Assembly: GCA_002298165.1 (NCBI GenBank)
Contig: DBMI01000021.1
Span: forward strand, 1 to 31,555
Source of the DNA: Desulfarculales bacterium UBA702
GTDB lineage: Bacteria; Desulfobacterota; Syntrophobacteria; Syntrophobacterales; Syntrophobacteraceae
Direction of reading: 5' to 3'
DNA length: 31,555 bases
Below the pieces are notes generated by a model that ran no database searches, was not told the origin of the DNA, and saw only the letters and a list, made by a program, of their open reading frames with translations. Numbering within the stretch: the stretch's first letter is position 1; the number at the start of each line of letters is the position of its first letter. Shown here one piece after another: positions 6,901-15,104 of the stretch. The position numbers were made by a program, and so were the translations under genes.

Positions 6901-9900
6901 ATGCGGTTCCTCCTCCCCAGGAATCTCCGCTCGCGTCTAATCGCATCTTTGTGCGTTGCGATCCTGCCGGCAATGATCTTTGGCGGCCTGAACATCTTCA
7001 GCCAGTACAAATCCACGAAGCAAACCTACCAGCAGGAAGCCATGCGGCTTGTGCGCGTGACCGAGTTTCAATATTTCCAGATGATCGACAGCACCAGACA
7101 GTTTCTTGCTTTCCTGTCCAATTTCCCGGTTGTCGCCGAGATGGATGTACCCTCCTGCAAAGTTCTTTTCCACGAATTCAAATGCCGGTTTCCCTACATT
7201 ACCAACGTTTCAATTGCGACCGCGGAGGGCAACAGGGTCTCGGGGACGCTGCCCGGAACAGGCTCGGACAGCATTGCGGGCCGGTTGTGGTATAAACGTT
7301 TGCTCAACACCCGCGAATTTACAGTCGGAGAATACCGACTCGGTGAAATGGGTCGTAAGCCCAGCTTTGAAATAGCCTATCCGGTGAATGGCAGTGATGG
7401 AGAACTCAAGGCAATACTATTCGCCGAACTCGACCTGAACTGGTTCGAGGAACTTGCGGTCTCCCTTGGTTTGCCCGAGGGTTGGGTGCTCACGGTGCGG
7501 GATAATGGGGGCACCATTCTGGCCCGATATCCGGAAGGTTTGAAGTACGTCGAGGTGAGCGCTCCCGATATACCGATAATGCGCGCTATGGCCGAGAAGA
7601 AAAACGGCTTGATCACGAGTGTGGGTATCGATGGAATCGAGCGGATCTATGCATTTACCGACCTCCATCGGGACCAGGGCACCGGGAGCATCTATCTCAG
7701 CGTTGGAATGCCTCTTAATGTGCATAACGATCTGCTTTTTTGGGTCGGTGGTCATTTTCTCGTTCTTCTACTCACATTTTTCGGAATGGCTATTGGAAGT
7801 CATCTATTCATTTTGCCAAATGTCAGATCATTAACGAATGCAACCAAACAGCTCCGGGCCGGAAACTACAATGTCAGAACGGGGCTGCCCCATGAAGACG
7901 GAGAGTTCGGCGAGCTGGCCTCGGCAATTGACCGGATGGCGGAGTCGCTGGAATCAAAAGAAGATGATCAAAGGCGCTCCCGCGAGGCTCTGCTGGAAAG
8001 CGAGCACCGGTTTCGCACCATTTTCGATTCGGTAAATGATGCCATTTTGGTTCTCCACCCCTCGACCGGCCTGATTTTGGATGTGAATAAGCGTGGCTGC
8101 GAAATCTCGGGCTATGGAAGGCACCAGCTCAGGGGCCTGAGGGCAGCACAGTTGAGTTCCGGTGCCGAACCTTACACGGAAAAAGCGGCCCTCAAATGGC
8201 TTCAAAAAGCAGGGAAAGAGGGGCCACAGGTCTTTGAGTGGGAAATCAGGAACAGGATAGGGCAGCTGTTGTGGATTGATGTAAATCTGCGCGCCGCCGT
8301 TATCGGGGGCAAGAGCGTCATGCTGCTCACTGCCCGGGATGTGACGCGGCGCAAGAAGGCCGAAACGGGTCTAAGACAGAGTGAGTCAAGGTACAGGGCC
8401 TTTGTGGCAAACAGCTCGGAGGGCATCTTTCGAATCGAACTCGAAAAGCCGGTTTCTATTTCTATGCCCGATGAGGAAATTATCGAGCGGATATATGCAT
8501 CCGGTTACCTCGCTGAGTGCAGCGACGAGATGGCCCGCATTTACGGCTTCGATAGAGTAGCGGATATCGTTGGGTCCAGAATCTCCGAATTCCTGCCCCG
8601 ATCGGCCCCTCAAAGTATCGACTACCTTATGAGCTTTATCAGGTCCGGATATAGGCTCGTCGAAGCTGAATCCCACCGCCGGAACATGAGCGGCGAAGAG
8701 ATCAATCTTTCGAGTAGTCTTATCGGGGTGATTGAAGATAACCGGCTCGTTCGGGCCTGGGGCGTCCAGCGGGAGATAACCAGGCAGAAACAGGCCGAGG
8801 AAAAACTTCGAAATCTGAACCGGTTCAACCAGGAAATAATATCCAGCGCCAGGAACGGAATTCTCGTCTTTGACGTAAACCTGAATTACGTCCTCTGGAA
8901 CAGTTTCATGGAGGAGATGACCGGTCTGCCGGCCGGTTCCGTTTTGGGCAGGAACGCCCTCGAAGTGTTTCCTCCAATAAAGGAGCAGGAAACGCTGCTT
9001 AAAAGAGCGCTTGCCGGTGAGCACTGCCGGTCCGGAGACATTCATTACAACCTTCCGAGCACCAGCCGGGAGGTGTGGATGATCGCCGACTATGGGCCTC
9101 ATTTCAACACGCGAGGGGAAGTCATCGGCGTTATGGGTATCGTTACGGACATCACCGAGCGCAAGGCAGCCGAGGCCGAAATAGAGCGGATGAACAGGCA
9201 AAACCGCCTGATCCTGAATGCCGCCGGTGATGGTATTATCGGAATGGACAGCGACGGGCATTGTATTTTCATGAATCCCGCTTCCACCGAGATGCTCGGT
9301 TTCGAAGCCCATGAGATAATAGATAAGGATGTTAACCGGCTCATCCGTTACGGCGGTTCCGATTACCTTTCCCACCAGCCGATGGAATGTACGATCTCAA
9401 TGACGCTTTCCCGAGGGTCAAAGTGCCGGATCAGCGATGGAGTAATGACCAGAAAAGACGGCAGCACCTTTCCTGCCATTTTTACCAGCACGCCTATAGT
9501 TGAAGGGAGTGAAATAACAGGCGCGGTTCTCACTTTCCGGGATGTTACCGAGCAAAGGAACACCGAGGAGGCCCGAAAAAGGCTCGAAGAGCAGCTTGGG
9601 CAGGCACAGAAAATGGAAGCGATAGGCGTGCTCGCGGGTGGGATTGCCCACGACTTCAACAACATTCTAACTCCAATTATGGGCTACTGCGAGATGTGCC
9701 TCCAGGAACTCAATAAAGGGGACAGCCTGCACAGGAAGATCGAACTGGTGCTCAAGTCGAGCATGCGGGCGAAAGAACTGGTTTCCCAGATACTCGCATT
9801 CAGCCGTAAGGGCGAGCAGGAACTCAAACCCGTACAGGTCAGCCTGATAGTAAAAGAAGCCTTGAACTTCCTCAGGTCCTCGATCCCGTCAACAATCGAG

Positions 9901-10764
9901 ATCCGTCGCCGGATCGACTCTGATGCGGCCTCTTTCAAGGTGCTGGCCAGCCCGACGCGAATCCACCAGATAATGATAAACCTGTGCACCAATGCGGCCC
10001 ATGCGATGAGAGAAACTGGCGGGAAGCTGGATGTGGCGCTGACCAGGCATGATATCGGCGCCGGTCTCGGAGCCTCGACCGAACTGGGGCCCGGGGTCTA
10101 TCTCAAGCTTGTCATATCGGATGACGGACAGGGAATCGAGGAAGAAATTCAGAACCGCATTTTCGAGCCCTACTTCACTACAAAACCCGCGGGCGAGGGC
10201 ACCGGACTAGGCCTGTCGGTAGTCTACGGCATCGTGAAAAGCCTTGGCGGCGACATATCTGTTATCAGCACGCCCGGTCAGGGTGCCACATTCGAAATTC
10301 TCCTGCCGATTGCCGAAGTGCCGGTCGTGACAACTGAATACACCGATCATAACCTGCCGGCCGGCAAGGGACATATCTTGTTGGTGGATGACGAAGTGAC
10401 CGTTGTGGAAATGCAGGGGGAAATGGTTGAACATCTTGGCTACCGTGCAACAGTAAAGTACAGCAGCCTTGAAGCGCTCGATTGTTTTCGCGATGATCCG
10501 AGCGGGTTTGACCTTATAATCACCGACCAGACCATGCCCCACATGAGGGGGGATGAATTGGCCAGGGAAGCACTCAAAATTCGTAGTGACATACCTATTA
10601 TCCTTTGCACCGGGTTCAGCGAAACAATCGATGCAAAAAGGGCAAAGGAACACGGAATACAAGGCTTTCTGATGAAACCGCTCTCTCTTCGCGAAATGGC
10701 CTCGGAAATAAACCGCGTAATGAAAACTGAAAGCAGGCCGAATGGACCTCCTGAGGGCCCATAG
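6901..10764 (+). CDS. Membrane-bound hybrid sensor histidine kinase (Cache-HAMP-PAS4-HisKA-HATPase-REC)
   Basis: A 1287-residue sensor. A helix at about 10-30 and one near 282-304 bracket a periplasmic Cache-like sensing region (NVSIATAEGNRVSG, DSIAGRLWYKRLL, GEYRLGEMGRKPSFEIAYPV). A HAMP linker follows (about 305-357). Then come four PAS-like modules starting near 368, 495, 640 and 768 (for example FDSVNDAILVLHPSTG and ILNAAGDGIIGMDSDG). The kinase core has the phospho-acceptor H917 in GGIAHDFNNILTP, an N box (LCTNAAHAM), DDGQGIEEE, FEPYFTTKP and GTGLGLSVVYGIV. A C-terminal receiver carries D1209 in IITDQTMP. HDFNN-type kinases often pass phosphate through their own receiver. No separate regulator adjoins it. 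It is closely similar in layout to the broken kinase at 30525-31260. Confidence 0.93.
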   Translation: MRFLLPRNLRSRLIASLCVAILPAMIFGGLNIFSQYKSTKQTYQQEAMRLVRVTEFQYFQMIDSTRQFLAFLSNFPVVAEMDVPSCKVLFHEFKCRFPYITNVSIATAEGNRVSGTLPGTGSDSIAGRLWYKRLLNTREFTVGEYRLGEMGRKPSFEIAYPVNGSDGELKAILFAELDLNWFEELAVSLGLPEGWVLTVRDNGGTILARYPEGLKYVEVSAPDIPIMRAMAEKKNGLITSVGIDGIERIYAFTDLHRDQGTGSIYLSVGMPLNVHNDLLFWVGGHFLVLLLTFFGMAIGSHLFILPNVRSLTNATKQLRAGNYNVRTGLPHEDGEFGELASAIDRMAESLESKEDDQRRSREALLESEHRFRTIFDSVNDAILVLHPSTGLILDVNKRGCEISGYGRHQLRGLRAAQLSSGAEPYTEKAALKWLQKAGKEGPQVFEWEIRNRIGQLLWIDVNLRAAVIGGKSVMLLTARDVTRRKKAETGLRQSESRYRAFVANSSEGIFRIELEKPVSISMPDEEIIERIYASGYLAECSDEMARIYGFDRVADIVGSRISEFLPRSAPQSIDYLMSFIRSGYRLVEAESHRRNMSGEEINLSSSLIGVIEDNRLVRAWGVQREITRQKQAEEKLRNLNRFNQEIISSARNGILVFDVNLNYVLWNSFMEEMTGLPAGSVLGRNALEVFPPIKEQETLLKRALAGEHCRSGDIHYNLPSTSREVWMIADYGPHFNTRGEVIGVMGIVTDITERKAAEAEIERMNRQNRLILNAAGDGIIGMDSDGHCIFMNPASTEMLGFEAHEIIDKDVNRLIRYGGSDYLSHQPMECTISMTLSRGSKCRISDGVMTRKDGSTFPAIFTSTPIVEGSEITGAVLTFRDVTEQRNTEEARKRLEEQLGQAQKMEAIGVLAGGIAHDFNNILTPIMGYCEMCLQELNKGDSLHRKIELVLKSSMRAKELVSQILAFSRKGEQELKPVQVSLIVKEALNFLRSSIPSTIEIRRRIDSDAASFKVLASPTRIHQIMINLCTNAAHAMRETGGKLDVALTRHDIGAGLGASTELGPGVYLKLVISDDGQGIEEEIQNRIFEPYFTTKPAGEGTGLGLSVVYGIVKSLGGDISVISTPGQGATFEILLPIAEVPVVTTEYTDHNLPAGKGHILLVDDEVTVVEMQGEMVEHLGYRATVKYSSLEALDCFRDDPSGFDLIITDQTMPHMRGDELAREALKIRSDIPIILCTGFSETIDAKRAKEHGIQGFLMKPLSLREMASEINRVMKTESRPNGPPEGP

Positions 10765-10861
10765 AGCAACAGCTTCAGGAGCAATACCTTCTCGCGGGTC
10801 GGTGGGATTCCAGGTAGCTTGGATTTAGCGGTAATAACGGAAATGTGCCGCGAATGCTTTG

Positions 10862-10911
10862 AAAAAAGCAAACCCAACGCTCCGGTACCGGTTTATTGGG
10901 CTTGCTTTTTT
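10862..10911. terminator. Bidirectional terminator between the hybrid kinase gene and mreB
   Basis: AAGCAAACCCAA (from 10867) pairs, with one mismatch, with TTGGGCTTGCTT ending at 10907. An A-run precedes the stem and a T-run follows it, so it can end transcription from both the plus-strand kinase gene and the minus-strand mreB. The internal CCGGTACCGG is itself palindromic. Confidence 0.8.
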
Positions 10912-10966
10912 ATACCGATCTTGCAGATCGCAATCCAGTCACTCTGTCGATCTTGCCCGGGCAGGG

Positions 10967-11989
10967 TCAGTTCATAAACACATCACGATAATAATCGAAG
11001 TGCTCGGTGACGGAACCGGCTCCGCGAATGACTGCGCGAAGGGGGTCTTCGGATCTGTTGACCTGGAGTCCGGTTGCCTGATGGATCATAAGCCTCAGGC
11101 CTTTAAGCAGCGCGCCGCCTCCGGCGAGCCAGATGCCGTTTTCGGCAACGTCGGCCGCAAGGTCTGGGGAAGCCTTTTCGAGAACGCGTCTTACAGCCTC
11201 AACGATTGCGCGGGTTGGTTCCCTGATTGCTGCTCTGATATCCGCATCCGTTATGCTGACAATCTTGGGCATGCCCGATGACAGATCCTTGCCCCTTAGC
11301 TTTATTTCAAGCGTTTTTTTTAGCGGTACGGCCGATCCGATCTTCATTTTGATGACTTCGGCCATCATCTCGCTTACCGCCATTCCGTGCGCCTGGCGAA
11401 TATGCTGGCAGATCGCTTCATTTGCCTCATCCCCGGCAACCCGGAGCGATTCGCTGCATGATACGGCAAACTTTGAAATGATCGCAACCTCGGTCGTCCC
11501 ACCTCCGATATCCACCACCATCTGGCCTTCGGCTTGATCGACCGGAAGCCCCGAACCAATTGCCGCGGCCATTGGCTCTTCTATCAAGAACACCTTCCCG
11601 GCACCCGCCATTTCAGCGGCTTCGATAACGGCCCGCTTCTCAACCGAGGTTATCCCGGCGGGCACAGCCACCACCAGTTTGGGCCTCGACAGGGGGAGGC
11701 GCCTGAATACTTTGCCAAGGAATGAACGCACCATAAAGGAAGCTGTTTCGAAATCGTGAATAACGCCGTCTCGCAAAGGCCGCAGTATTTCCATGCCCCT
11801 GCTGTGCCGTCCGGCCAGGCTCTTTGCTTCACGCCCGATCGCCACAACTCTGCCCGAGCCCTTCTCTATGACCACCATTGAAGGCTCATCCAGGACTATC
11901 CCCTTGCCCTTTACATAAATTAGCGTATTGGCTGTCCCGAGATCCATTGCCATGTCTCTGGAAAGGAAGTCCATCATGCGGCCGAACAT
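10967..11989 (-). CDS. mreB: Rod-shape-determining actin homologue MreB
   Basis: The 340 residues match the length and motifs of MreB, the membrane-associated actin-like filament protein that guides lateral peptidoglycan synthesis. The phosphate 1 loop is MDLGTANTLIYVKGKGIVLDEPS, followed by RPLRDGVIHDFE, VVAVPAGITSVEKRAVIEAAEMAGA, the phosphate 2 loop VVDIGGGTTEVAIIS, and the adenosine motif IWLAGGGALLKGL near the end. The usual partners mreC, mreD and pbpA/rodA are not adjacent, so this is a free-standing copy and the genome may hold another in an mre operon. It is divergent from a peptidoglycan carboxypeptidase gene, which fits a cell-wall theme. A purine-rich AGAGGGG lies before the start. 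Confidence 0.95.
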   Translation of the reverse strand: MFGRMMDFLSRDMAMDLGTANTLIYVKGKGIVLDEPSMVVIEKGSGRVVAIGREAKSLAGRHSRGMEILRPLRDGVIHDFETASFMVRSFLGKVFRRLPLSRPKLVVAVPAGITSVEKRAVIEAAEMAGAGKVFLIEEPMAAAIGSGLPVDQAEGQMVVDIGGGTTEVAIISKFAVSCSESLRVAGDEANEAICQHIRQAHGMAVSEMMAEVIKMKIGSAVPLKKTLEIKLRGKDLSSGMPKIVSITDADIRAAIREPTRAIVEAVRRVLEKASPDLAADVAENGIWLAGGGALLKGLRLMIHQATGLQVNRSEDPLRAVIRGAGSVTEHFDYYRDVFMN

Positions 11990-12137
11990 AGTCGAGGTCC
12001 CCTCTGGTGTAAGAATTTTCCCAATTGACGTCGAAGGTTATACAAAAGACCGCACCTTTTTGCAAAGATTTGTTCCGGCACGGAGTTTAAGTGCGTAGTC
12101 CCGCGGATAATCCGATAAGAAAAACCGAATAATTTTG

Positions 12138-12168
12138 TTGACAAAAGGCGCTTCAATCTCCATAGATA
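12138..12168 (+). promoter_or_regulatory. Possible sigma-70 promoter for the carboxypeptidase gene
   Basis: A perfect -35 box TTGACA lies at 12138-12143. The best -10 candidates are weak: CATAGA at 17-base spacing (12161-12166) or TAGATA at 19-base spacing. It lies about 100 bases before the plus-strand gene at 12271 in the 281-base divergent region between that gene and mreB. Only the -35 box is convincing. Confidence 0.35.
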
Positions 12169-12270
12169 CACATGCCTCGGATTTCCTTGAGAAACTGAGC
12201 TGATCGGCGCTGGTTAGCCGCTTTGACGATAATGCAGTCCGTTGACCGGGTGCTCAAAGAGGAGTGATTC

Positions 12271-13527
12271 ATGCAGCGCAAGCAGCAACTCTTGTTGTTG
12301 TTCTTCTTCCTGTCCTCCATTGTCCTGGTTCCTCAACTTTCGCATGCAAAAACAGCCAGTAGAGTGAACGCGCAATCAGCGATTGTCATAGATATGGAGA
12401 GCGGTAACGTTCTTTTCGAGCAGAATGCCGACCTGCCTATTGCACCTGCGTCCATTACCAAGATTTTGTCGCTCTACCTGGTATTTGAGGCAATAAAGGA
12501 AGGGCAGGTTCACCTGTCCGATAAGGTTGAAGTCAGCCGGCGCGCCGCATCGACCGGCGGATCCAGGATGGGGCTAAAGGCGGGCACCAGGGTACCCCTG
12601 GAGGAGCTGATAAAAGGCATGGCGGTCGTCTCCGGTAACGACGCCTGCGTGGCGGCGGCCGAGCACATCAGTGGCAGTGTTGATCGATTCGTCGCAAAAA
12701 TGAACGCAAAGGCCCGCGAATTGGGAATGGTCAAAACGCGGTTTTTCACACCAAACGGTCTGCCCGCTGCAGGCCAGGTTACCACGGCGCGAGATATAGC
12801 AAAACTCTCAACTATATATCTTCACCGATTCCCGGAATCCCTAAGCATTCATTCGCTTCAGGCATATAGCTATGGCAGGAGTTCACACCACAATGCCAAC
12901 CGACTCCTTGGAAGATGCCCAGGTGTGGACGGCCTGAAAACCGGTTTTGTCTGCTCTTCCGGCTATAATATCTCTGCCACTGCAAAACGCGGGGGCACTC
13001 GCATCCTTGCCGTCGTAATGGGCGCCCGCACGCCCTGGATAAGACTTGCAGAGACTGAGAAGCTTATTGAAGCCGGCTTCCGCGAATGCGGTGCACCTCA
13101 CGCGGATGTGAAATTCGCCATGTCGGCTGATTCATCGCCTGAAGTAGAGGCCTCCCCCGTTAAAGCCGCTGGAACTGCCGCCGCCAGTTTACATCGAAAC
13201 AAGAGCACGGTAAAACTTACCCGGCTTGCGGCCCTGAAAGCGAAAAAACAGGCATCCTCCGTTCCTAAAACGGTAAAAGGAAAAAAGATCGCAGCAAACT
13301 CCGCTACTCCCGCAAAAACGGGAAAGGATCTGACCAAATCACACAAAACCGCTAAAGCTACCAAGGTCAGCTCCGGAGATGCGGTTCAACAGGCAAAACT
13401 AAAAAAACCGGCAAAGACAACCAAATCCGCCGGAAAACAGCCCGCCAACAAAACCTCGACAGTCAAAAAAGCCGCTGCCAAAAATAATCCGCATGCAAAC
13501 AATGCCAAGAAGAAACCAAAAGGCTAA
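12271..13527 (+). CDS. D-alanyl-D-alanine carboxypeptidase (PBP5/6 type) with a Lys/Ala-rich tail
   Basis: The 418-residue protein has a signal peptide (1-26, ending SHA), a penicillin-binding catalytic domain and an unusual tail. The active-site motifs are S61-I-T-K64, S121-G-N123 and K223-T-G225, as in DacA/DacF enzymes that trim the terminal D-Ala of the peptidoglycan pentapeptide in the periplasm. From about residue 300 the sequence becomes low-complexity and strongly basic, rich in Lys, Ala, Thr and Pro (PAKTGKDLTK, KKPAKTTK, KKAAAK), like histone H1 or AlgP tails. The standard PBP5 C-terminal beta domain and amphipathic anchor helix are not evident, so the tail may replace the anchor by binding anionic wall or membrane polymers. 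A clear SD (GAGGAG) precedes the start. It is divergent from mreB. Confidence 0.92.
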   Translation: MQRKQQLLLLFFFLSSIVLVPQLSHAKTASRVNAQSAIVIDMESGNVLFEQNADLPIAPASITKILSLYLVFEAIKEGQVHLSDKVEVSRRAASTGGSRMGLKAGTRVPLEELIKGMAVVSGNDACVAAAEHISGSVDRFVAKMNAKARELGMVKTRFFTPNGLPAAGQVTTARDIAKLSTIYLHRFPESLSIHSLQAYSYGRSSHHNANRLLGRCPGVDGLKTGFVCSSGYNISATAKRGGTRILAVVMGARTPWIRLAETEKLIEAGFRECGAPHADVKFAMSADSSPEVEASPVKAAGTAAASLHRNKSTVKLTRLAALKAKKQASSVPKTVKGKKIAANSATPAKTGKDLTKSHKTAKATKVSSGDAVQQAKLKKPAKTTKSAGKQPANKTSTVKKAAAKNNPHANNAKKKPKG

Positions 13528-13670
13528 AAGCAACAACCCCATTCAGGCTGAAAGACGGTTTAGCAGGTTTGCAGAGGTTCATTGAGCGGCAGATGGAATT
13601 TCGCTTCGAATGCACTCGTGACAGGGCAGAAAAGCGGATTTGAGACTGGAAATTGCTCGGCGGGAACTCC

Positions 13671-14126
13671 TCAAGGCATTAAAAAAAACCCCAGAACTTT
13701 CTTGCTATGTTCGTCCATGCTCGTAAAATGGGCCCCGATGCGGTCATTTCTCACGTTGCATATTTGAGCGACACCGTGAATGACTCCGTTCCCCACTTCA
13801 AAGGAAAACTTGAAAATATCATTTGGTTCCGGAGATTTGCCAACCGGCTTGACAAAACACAGACCTCCCTGGGAAACATCAATCAATTTGACCAAAGTTT
13901 CGGCGGAATTACCTGGGAACAGGCACTTGGCGGTCACGCTGATCTGCTTTCGATAAAATTGTCTTTTTTCAAAAGTTATGGTGAAAACGTTGCCGCACTT
14001 GCATTTGGCCGAAGCTGTGCGTGGGATTTCAGCGTTTTGGAACCTGATTGGTTTTAGGTTTCCGCACTTCTGGCAAATTACATTTCCAGCTCTGTCGTCA
14101 TTAAGGAAGACTTTTACCTGTTCCAT
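13671..14126 (-). CDS. PilZ-domain protein with an N-terminal zinc ribbon
   Basis: A 151-residue protein. Residues 1-50 hold a four-Cys ribbon (C18-x-x-C21 and C42-x-C44), probably binding zinc. Residues about 54-150 form a PilZ domain, the usual c-di-GMP receptor, with R55-QFY-R59 and D83-VS-QGG88 corresponding to the RxxxR and D/N-x-S-x-x-G ligand motifs. Both motifs are intact, so c-di-GMP binding is likely. There is no membrane segment. It is monocistronic, and its nearest upstream neighbour is divergent. The output is unknown; the ribbon may contact nucleic acid or a protein partner, which is inference. Confidence 0.88.
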   Translation of the reverse strand: MEQVKVFLNDDRAGNVICQKCGNLKPIRFQNAEIPRTASAKCKCGNVFTITFEKRQFYRKQISVTAKCLFPGNSAETLVKLIDVSQGGLCFVKPVGKSPEPNDIFKFSFEVGNGVIHGVAQICNVRNDRIGAHFTSMDEHSKKVLGFFLMP

Positions 14127-14424
14127 TTTTCACCGACGGAATATCTGGATTAAGGTTAATGGATGTCCATCCCCAAGTTGTTCTCCAGAGAGTAAAAAAC
14201 TGTTCCCTCATGGGCGGAGTAGGTACGGTACGCATATTTTTCAGAGCTGTTTTTCACGTATATCGTATTTATAAACGAAACTATAGTGCATTCGATCTCA
14301 CTCGAGCTTTGAAAACCAAAAACAGACAAAACGGGGTAGACGATTTCGAAGTAATAAAAGTCTATCGAGGTATATGGAATGAACAAACTGGGGCGGCCAA
14401 TCAACTGAACCATGAGGAGCCGAT

Positions 14425-14832
14425 ATGAAAGCGAAGATTCTGGCAGTTTTGATCCTATTCGTCCTATTGGCTTTGCCCGCTGCCGGTGCACAAGCCCAGG
14501 AATGCTGCTACGTCAATCCTTTGGCCATTCCATTTATAGCTGCCGCGGGATTGGTGGGGGCTGCGGCATCAGCCGCAAGCGCGCTGGTCGTTCCCGGCTA
14601 TTACTATGCTCCGCCGCCCTACTACGGACCTGCTTACGATGGACCGGGATATTACGGTCCCGCCTATTATGGGCCGGCGCCTGTATATTACGGTGGCTAC
14701 TACTACGGGGCGGGCTTTTACGGTCGCAACTATTACAGGGGCGGTCATTATGGCGGCCGACACCATGGCGGCCATCACAATGGGCACCCGGGACCACGCT
14801 CCCCAGGGCACGGACCAACTCCCAGGCCGTAA
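14425..14832 (+). CDS. Secreted Tyr/Gly/Pro/His-rich protein
   Basis: A 135-residue protein with a signal peptide (about 1-24, AQA cleavage), a short Cys pair (ECC) and an Ala-rich hydrophobic stretch (about 35-55). A low-complexity tail follows with repeated YYGPAY/YYG units (about 58-110), then a His/Gly region (GGHYGGRHHGGHH) and a Pro-rich end. GAGGAG precedes the ATG with good spacing, and a terminator follows, so the gene is a complete single unit. Another overlapping frame of similar length exists but lacks these features. The repeats suggest an adhesive or structural surface protein, and the His cluster may bind metal; both are inference. No family is assigned. Confidence 0.75.
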   Translation: MKAKILAVLILFVLLALPAAGAQAQECCYVNPLAIPFIAAAGLVGAAASAASALVVPGYYYAPPPYYGPAYDGPGYYGPAYYGPAPVYYGGYYYGAGFYGRNYYRGGHYGGRHHGGHHNGHPGPRSPGHGPTPRP

Positions 14833-14875
14833 AAAGGGAATGCAAGTCCATTATTAAATAGCCTCTGAAACGAGG

Positions 14876-14911
14876 AAACCCGACACTTCGTCGCTGGAGT
14901 GCCGGGTTTTC
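14876..14911 (+). terminator. Terminator after the Tyr/Gly-rich gene
   Basis: AAACCCGACACT (14876-14887) pairs with AGTGCCGGGTTT (14898-14909), 11 of 12 bases matching, with a 10-base loop. TTTT then CGCATTTTTA follows. It lies 44 bases after the stop codon at 14832. Confidence 0.75.
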
Positions 14912-15042
14912 GCATTTTTATATTCTTCGGATCAGGCGCGGCAATCTCTACTCAAAATTCATAATCGAGCCGCCAACGAACAATGAAAGAAGGAAAAGCT
15001 GGATAAGAAATACCCGGAACTCTTGAAAAAACCCAGAAATGC

Positions 15043-15071
15043 AGGATGGGCACGGTATTCGTGCCCATCCT
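15043..15071. terminator. Perfect hairpin terminator after the Fe-S oxidoreductase gene
   Basis: AGGATGGGCACG (15043-15054) pairs perfectly with CGTGCCCATCCT (15060-15071) around GTATT. It lies 33 bases past the minus-strand stop codon at 15105. T-tracts are modest on both sides (GTTTATT on plus; a TTTTTT stretch about 15 bases beyond on minus), so efficiency is uncertain. Confidence 0.7.
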
Positions 15072-15104
15072 GTTTATTCACCGCTTTTATCTTCGTGGAA
15101 ATCA

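Noticed and set aside
8386..9375. 329-codon minus-strand frame inside the hybrid kinase
   Set aside because: Antisense to clear PAS modules; no motif of its own.
14156..14491. 111-codon minus-strand frame upstream of the Tyr/Gly-rich gene
   Set aside because: No SD or domain, and it overlaps the signal-peptide region of a better supported gene.
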